In this document: positions 61,014 to 64,000 of the stretch, piece by piece
How positions within the stretch are numbered: the first letter of the stretch is position 1
How the letters are laid out: every line of letters starts with the position of its first letter
Assembly (NCBI RefSeq): GCF_020215705.1
Contig: NZ_JAIWNB010000011.1
Coordinates: 62,001-126,000, forward strand
DNA: 64,000 nt
Direction of reading: 5' to 3'
DNA from: Nonomuraea aurantiaca
GTDB taxonomy: Bacteria > Actinomycetota > Actinomycetes > Streptosporangiales > Streptosporangiaceae
The notes under the pieces: generated by a model
Databases searched by the model: none
Seen by the model: only the letters and a program-made list of their open reading frames with translations
Told to the model about the DNA's origin: nothing
Program-made: the position numbers and the translations under genes

Positions 61014-61535
61014 ATGATCGGACGAAAAGGGATTACAGGAGCGGCTCTCGTCATCGGGCTGACGGCCGGGCTTATGGCGGGGTCGTCAGCGTCGGCGCAG
61101 GCGGGGCAGGGGGTCACCGCTGTCTCGAACAGCTCGGCCGTCCTGGCGCCTGGCTGGTCGGCCAAGTCCTACCTGGGGATCAGCTACCACGACCGATGCA
61201 AAGGCTGGCAGCGGATAAAGACCCCGTACAAGACCGGCGCTTACATCACGACCAGCAGGCAGGTCCACTGCGAGAAGGGCGAGTGGGGCCGCCGGGCCGT
61301 GGTCAAGACGAGCCTCCAGCAGTATCGGGGGCTCGGTTTCTGGCGGACGAAGGCCACCTCGGAGGTGAAGAAGGGAAGGGCGGCGTTCACCGTGACGACG
61401 ACACCTTCGTGGAAGTGTTCGGGCGGTAGCCAGCTCTACCGGAACCAGACGAAGGTGCATCTCTACTCCCTCCTGCGTGGCAGCGAAGTGGCCACCCTGT
61501 ACAAGCGGTCGCAGGAACGTCGGATCCGGTGTTGA
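61014..61535 (+). CDS. Small secreted basic protein
   Basis: This 173-residue protein has a Sec signal peptide (MIGRKGITGAALVIGLTAGL, cleavage near ASAQA). The mature part is basic, with ISYHDRCKGWQRIKTPYKTG, QVHCEKGEWGRRAV, WKCSGG and a C-terminal RIRC, giving four cysteines for two disulphides. No family is recognised. ATG 61014 has AAAGGAG five bases upstream, a strong site. Confidence 0.72.
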   Translation: MIGRKGITGAALVIGLTAGLMAGSSASAQAGQGVTAVSNSSAVLAPGWSAKSYLGISYHDRCKGWQRIKTPYKTGAYITTSRQVHCEKGEWGRRAVVKTSLQQYRGLGFWRTKATSEVKKGRAAFTVTTTPSWKCSGGSQLYRNQTKVHLYSLLRGSEVATLYKRSQERRIRC

Positions 61536-61630
61536 TCCCGGGCTGGGACGGGGACGTAGCTCGGCCGGACTTCGGCCCTTGGCGCTCGCGAGAGCGTCAA
61601 GGGCGTTTCTTCCGAAGGAGTGAGCGGCGG

Positions 61631-62146
61631 ATGAGATCGCGTGAGAGAAGGCATGTCCGTGCGTGGCACATGATCGTCGTCGGGGTCGTACCGGCCTTGG
61701 CCTTCGTGCTGTGGTCGACGGTCTCGGTGGCGGAGGAGGCACCGTACGACGACGTCAAGAGCCAATACATCGCCGCCGTAGACGCGGTGTGTGAGCAAGC
61801 GTCCCAACAGTCGGATCTCCACGAGGAGCCACCTGCGAACCTGCGCGAGGAGGTGGACGAACTGCGCCGCGCGTCGGAGTCGATGACCGGCACCATCGCG
61901 GCTATAGAAGCGATCGCGCCGCCCGGTGACGACGTCCCGCGGGTGCGGGAGGGGTTCTTCGTGCCCGCCAGGGCACTGGCCGCGAGCCTGCGCGAACTCA
62001 GCGGAACCGCGGAGACGGCGATGCGCGCGGGCAGGGAGGGCGAAGCGAAGAAGGCGGTGAACCAGTCCTTGGAACCGGACGAGAACGAGAAGGCGCTGCG
62101 ATCCTTCGCGGCGGAGTACGGCTTCCGGGCATGCGCGGGTGAGTGA
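61631..62146 (+). CDS. Membrane-anchored helical protein of unknown function
   Basis: This 171-residue protein has a basic N-terminus, one membrane helix (MIVVGVVPALAFVLWSTVSV) and an extracytoplasmic helical domain with YIAAVDAVCEQASQQSD and REEVDELRRASESMTGTIA. Two Cys (DAVCEQ and the C-terminal RACAGE) may form a disulphide. A GAAGGAG stretch lies 11 bases before ATG 61631. Its neighbours are also exported unknowns. Confidence 0.65.
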   Translation: MRSRERRHVRAWHMIVVGVVPALAFVLWSTVSVAEEAPYDDVKSQYIAAVDAVCEQASQQSDLHEEPPANLREEVDELRRASESMTGTIAAIEAIAPPGDDVPRVREGFFVPARALAASLRELSGTAETAMRAGREGEAKKAVNQSLEPDENEKALRSFAAEYGFRACAGE

Positions 62147-62282
62147 CCACGGCGCCCGAGTAGACCGCAGAATTCCGGACTTATTTGGACAATTCAGGTA
62201 ATCTCATTTGCTCTCAGGTGTCACAGGACATGTCGGAATCGTCGGCACGGCCGGACGACGGCGCCGGACAGGGCAGGTGAAG

Positions 62283-63227
62283 ATGCCGGAATTACCGGGG
62301 ACATCAGGCTCGCAGGGGGACGAGCCTGGCCCGCTGCGGACGGGCATGGGAGCGCGACCTGGGCGAAAACCGGTCCGGCTGGACCCGGCCGCGGGCCCGG
62401 TGGCGGCCCTCGCGTATCGGCTGTGGGAGCTCAAGGCAGAGGCGGGCGACCCGTCCTACGCGGAGATGTCGACCCGTATGGGCGCGGCGGCCTCGAAGTC
62501 CTCGCTGGCGGCCGCCGCCCGGGGGCAGGTGCTCCCGACCTGGGAGACTACGTGGGAGTTCGTCCGGGTGCTCGCCGTCGACCGGCTGAAGCAGGACGCC
62601 GCGGAGGCCAGGCGCGAGTGGCGAGCCCACTGGGAGCGCGCCGCGAGCGCCGCACGTAGCGAGACCACCGAGGACCGTACGGGTCACGACCAGACCTATG
62701 CCGGGCACATCGGTACAGAGGTCCGTACAGCGGAGCACCTCGAACGCCGAGCCCGGCCTCTCCTTGCCAGGAGACCGGCCGTGATCGCCGTGATCGCGAC
62801 CGCCGGTGCCGCCCTCTTCGCCTGGCTCGCCCCGCTCTCCGGAAAGGACGCGCCCACCGCGTCGGCCACCCCGGCTCGGGCCGCCTCCCCCTACGACGAT
62901 TCCGCCTTCGAGCAGGACGTCACCCATCCGGACGGCACGGTGGTGAAGACGGGGACGGAGTTCACGAAGATCTGGCGGATCAGGAACACCGGCACCATCC
63001 CGTGGCGGGGACGCTATCTCACCCGGCTGAACGACACCCCGTGCCGCGCCCCCAAACGGGTCGAGATCCGCGTGGTCCAGCCGGGCGAGCCCGTCGACAT
63101 CGCGGTACGCGTCCGCGCATCGGGCTCCCCCGGCAGATGCAAGATCTACTGGAAGATGACCGACGAGACCGGGACTCAACTGCTGTCGTCCAAGAAGCCG
63201 ATCTTCCTGGACGTGGTCGTCGGCTGA
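62283..63227 (+). CDS. Membrane protein with XRE-like N-terminus and NBR1-Ig-like domain
   Basis: This is a 314-residue protein. Residues of about 45-125 resemble the helix-turn-helix region of actinobacterial regulators (AALAYRLWELKAEAGDPSYA, STRMGAAASKSSLAAAARGQ, TWEFVRVLAVD). A single membrane helix follows (VIAVIATAGAALFAWLAPL). The C-terminal ~105 residues are an NBR1-Ig-like domain: EQDVTHPDGTVVKTGTEFTK, IWRIRNTGTIPWRGRYLTRL. The Ig domain should lie outside the cell and the helix-turn-helix inside. ATG 62283 has AGGTG five bases upstream. Confidence 0.78.
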   Translation: MPELPGTSGSQGDEPGPLRTGMGARPGRKPVRLDPAAGPVAALAYRLWELKAEAGDPSYAEMSTRMGAAASKSSLAAAARGQVLPTWETTWEFVRVLAVDRLKQDAAEARREWRAHWERAASAARSETTEDRTGHDQTYAGHIGTEVRTAEHLERRARPLLARRPAVIAVIATAGAALFAWLAPLSGKDAPTASATPARAASPYDDSAFEQDVTHPDGTVVKTGTEFTKIWRIRNTGTIPWRGRYLTRLNDTPCRAPKRVEIRVVQPGEPVDIAVRVRASGSPGRCKIYWKMTDETGTQLLSSKKPIFLDVVVG

Positions 63228-63389
63228 TCAGCTCTCGAAGCACGTCTTGACGGGGTCGAAGGACCGGCCTGTCACATCGGCCTCGGCCCGCGCCACCGTG
63301 CGGGTGGGGTGGCTCAAATGCCCTACGGCATATGACGGTGCTCAAGGGCGGGCGGCGCGGTCGAGTACGTCGTGGATCAGGGCGACCAC

Positions 63390-64000
63390 TCACACTACGA
63401 AATCACCGGCACCAGCCCTCAGAAGTACGGCAGCCACAGCACCCGGATCGGTGAGCAGCACATCATGCGGCCCGTCCAGCGCGACGGTTCGATACCCGAC
63501 CGCCTCGGCGAACCTGTCGAAGGCAAAAGTCTGCGGCCGACAGTAGACCCCTGTCCCAGGGACCTGATCGACGGCGCCGGTCAGGCGAGCGCCTTCGGTG
63601 AAGGTACGCAGCGGCTGCGGACGCAACCGCTCCTGAAGCCACGCGGCGTCGGCCGGATCGGTGATGCCGAAGAGCGCCGGCGCGGGAGCGGGCACCTGCC
63701 AGCCATCCGCCGAAGCCCGAACGAACTCCACGAACCCTTCGGGAGCGAGGCTGAACATGCTGTCCCCATCCCCTCCGACCCAGCCCTCCACCGTGATCAC
63801 ATGGTCAACGCGCTCGGGACGGAGGTCGGCTACCTGCCGTATCACCAAGCCCCCATAACTGTGCCCCACCAGCACAACACCGCCGCCGGAGCCGACATCG
63901 ACCACGCGACGCCCCTCGGCGTCGGCACCTGCGCCGGTCTCCGCACCACCCCCGGAACCAGCCTCAGTCTCGGCGCCGGCCTCAGCTTGAGTCCCGGCCA
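63390..64000 (-). CDS. Alpha/beta hydrolase, N-terminus beyond the window
   Basis: The frame is open to the right edge. VVLVGHSYGGLVIRQVADL is the nucleophile elbow with Ser in GHSYG, and ALDGPHDVLLTDP supplies the catalytic His. Before the elbow there is an inserted low-complexity stretch of about 35 residues made of Ala, Glu, Gly and Thr (AGTQAEAGAETEAGSGGG and on). The catalytic acid is probably in FGITDPADAAW. An internal ATG at 63905 is not the true start. The ~160 bases between 63228 and 63389 show no gene. Confidence 0.78.
   Translation of the reverse strand, partial: AGTQAEAGAETEAGSGGGAETGAGADAEGRRVVDVGSGGGVVLVGHSYGGLVIRQVADLRPERVDHVITVEGWVGGDGDSMFSLAPEGFVEFVRASADGWQVPAPAPALFGITDPADAAWLQERLRPQPLRTFTEGARLTGAVDQVPGTGVYCRPQTFAFDRFAEAVGYRTVALDGPHDVLLTDPGAVAAVLLRAGAGDFVV

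Overview
The window is high-GC actinobacterial DNA. GTG/TTG starts, ATGA/GTGA stop-start overlaps, many secreted proteins and lipoproteins, and mobile-element remnants resembling actinomycete integrative and conjugative elements (AICEs) point to a filamentous soil actinomycete. A member of the Streptosporangiales such as Nonomuraea is my inference; no rRNA or taxonomic marker proves it.

Layout. 1-752: start of a TnpB-related transposase running off the left edge. 1.2-8.0 kb (minus): enoyl-CoA hydratase and SDR, a STAS antagonist, a cobalt/nickel ECF transporter (CbiM-CbiQ-CbiO) and a large glycosyltransferase. 8.1-13.2 kb: small regulators, a CHRD protein, a D-2-hydroxyacid dehydrogenase, a CGNR regulator divergent from a methyltransferase, and a MetE-like enzyme. 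13.3-17.8 kb: a complete branched-chain amino-acid-type ABC operon sharing a symmetrical divergent promoter with the MetE-like gene. 18-23.8 kb: secreted proteins, a DUF4331 protein, a TPR protein and a NicO-type Ni/Co transporter with a His-rich loop. 23.8-27.5 kb is a decayed zone: MFS, aminotransferase, DUF3703 and superoxide dismutase remnants surround an intact CmtR-like sensor and CDF transporter. 27.5-47.4 kb: DnaE, a GH54 arabinofuranosidase with CBM42, a frameshifted deacetylase/glycosyltransferase, a BtrH-like protein and several regulator/transporter pairs.

47.45-57.42 kb is a genomic island built on one target. A complete tRNA-Thr(UGU) gene (minus strand) ends the island on the right, and three further copies of its 3' half lie at 47.6, 49.6 and 53.25 kb. 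Each copy directly follows the C-terminal end of a tyrosine integrase. Decamers GTGGCTCCCA recur near the junctions and look like integrase arm sites. The accreted segments carry an orphan Imm8 immunity protein and an unknown neighbour; a 661-residue WXG100/CpnT-like protein ending in an intact-looking phosphoglycosyl transferase domain, behind a strong promoter; an archaeal/eukaryotic-type prolyl-tRNA synthetase; and an AICE relic made of a regulator tail, a flavoprotein, a RepSA fragment and an integrase tail.

57.4-64 kb returns to chromosome: RlmB, a Tat-exported epoxide-hydrolase-like enzyme convergent with an HxlR/SCP2 regulator, secreted unknowns, a membrane protein with an NBR1-Ig-like domain, and a partial alpha/beta hydrolase at the right edge.

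The strongest candidate for something new is the WXG100/CpnT-like protein with a phosphoglycosyl transferase domain at 50728-52713, within the tRNA-Thr island.
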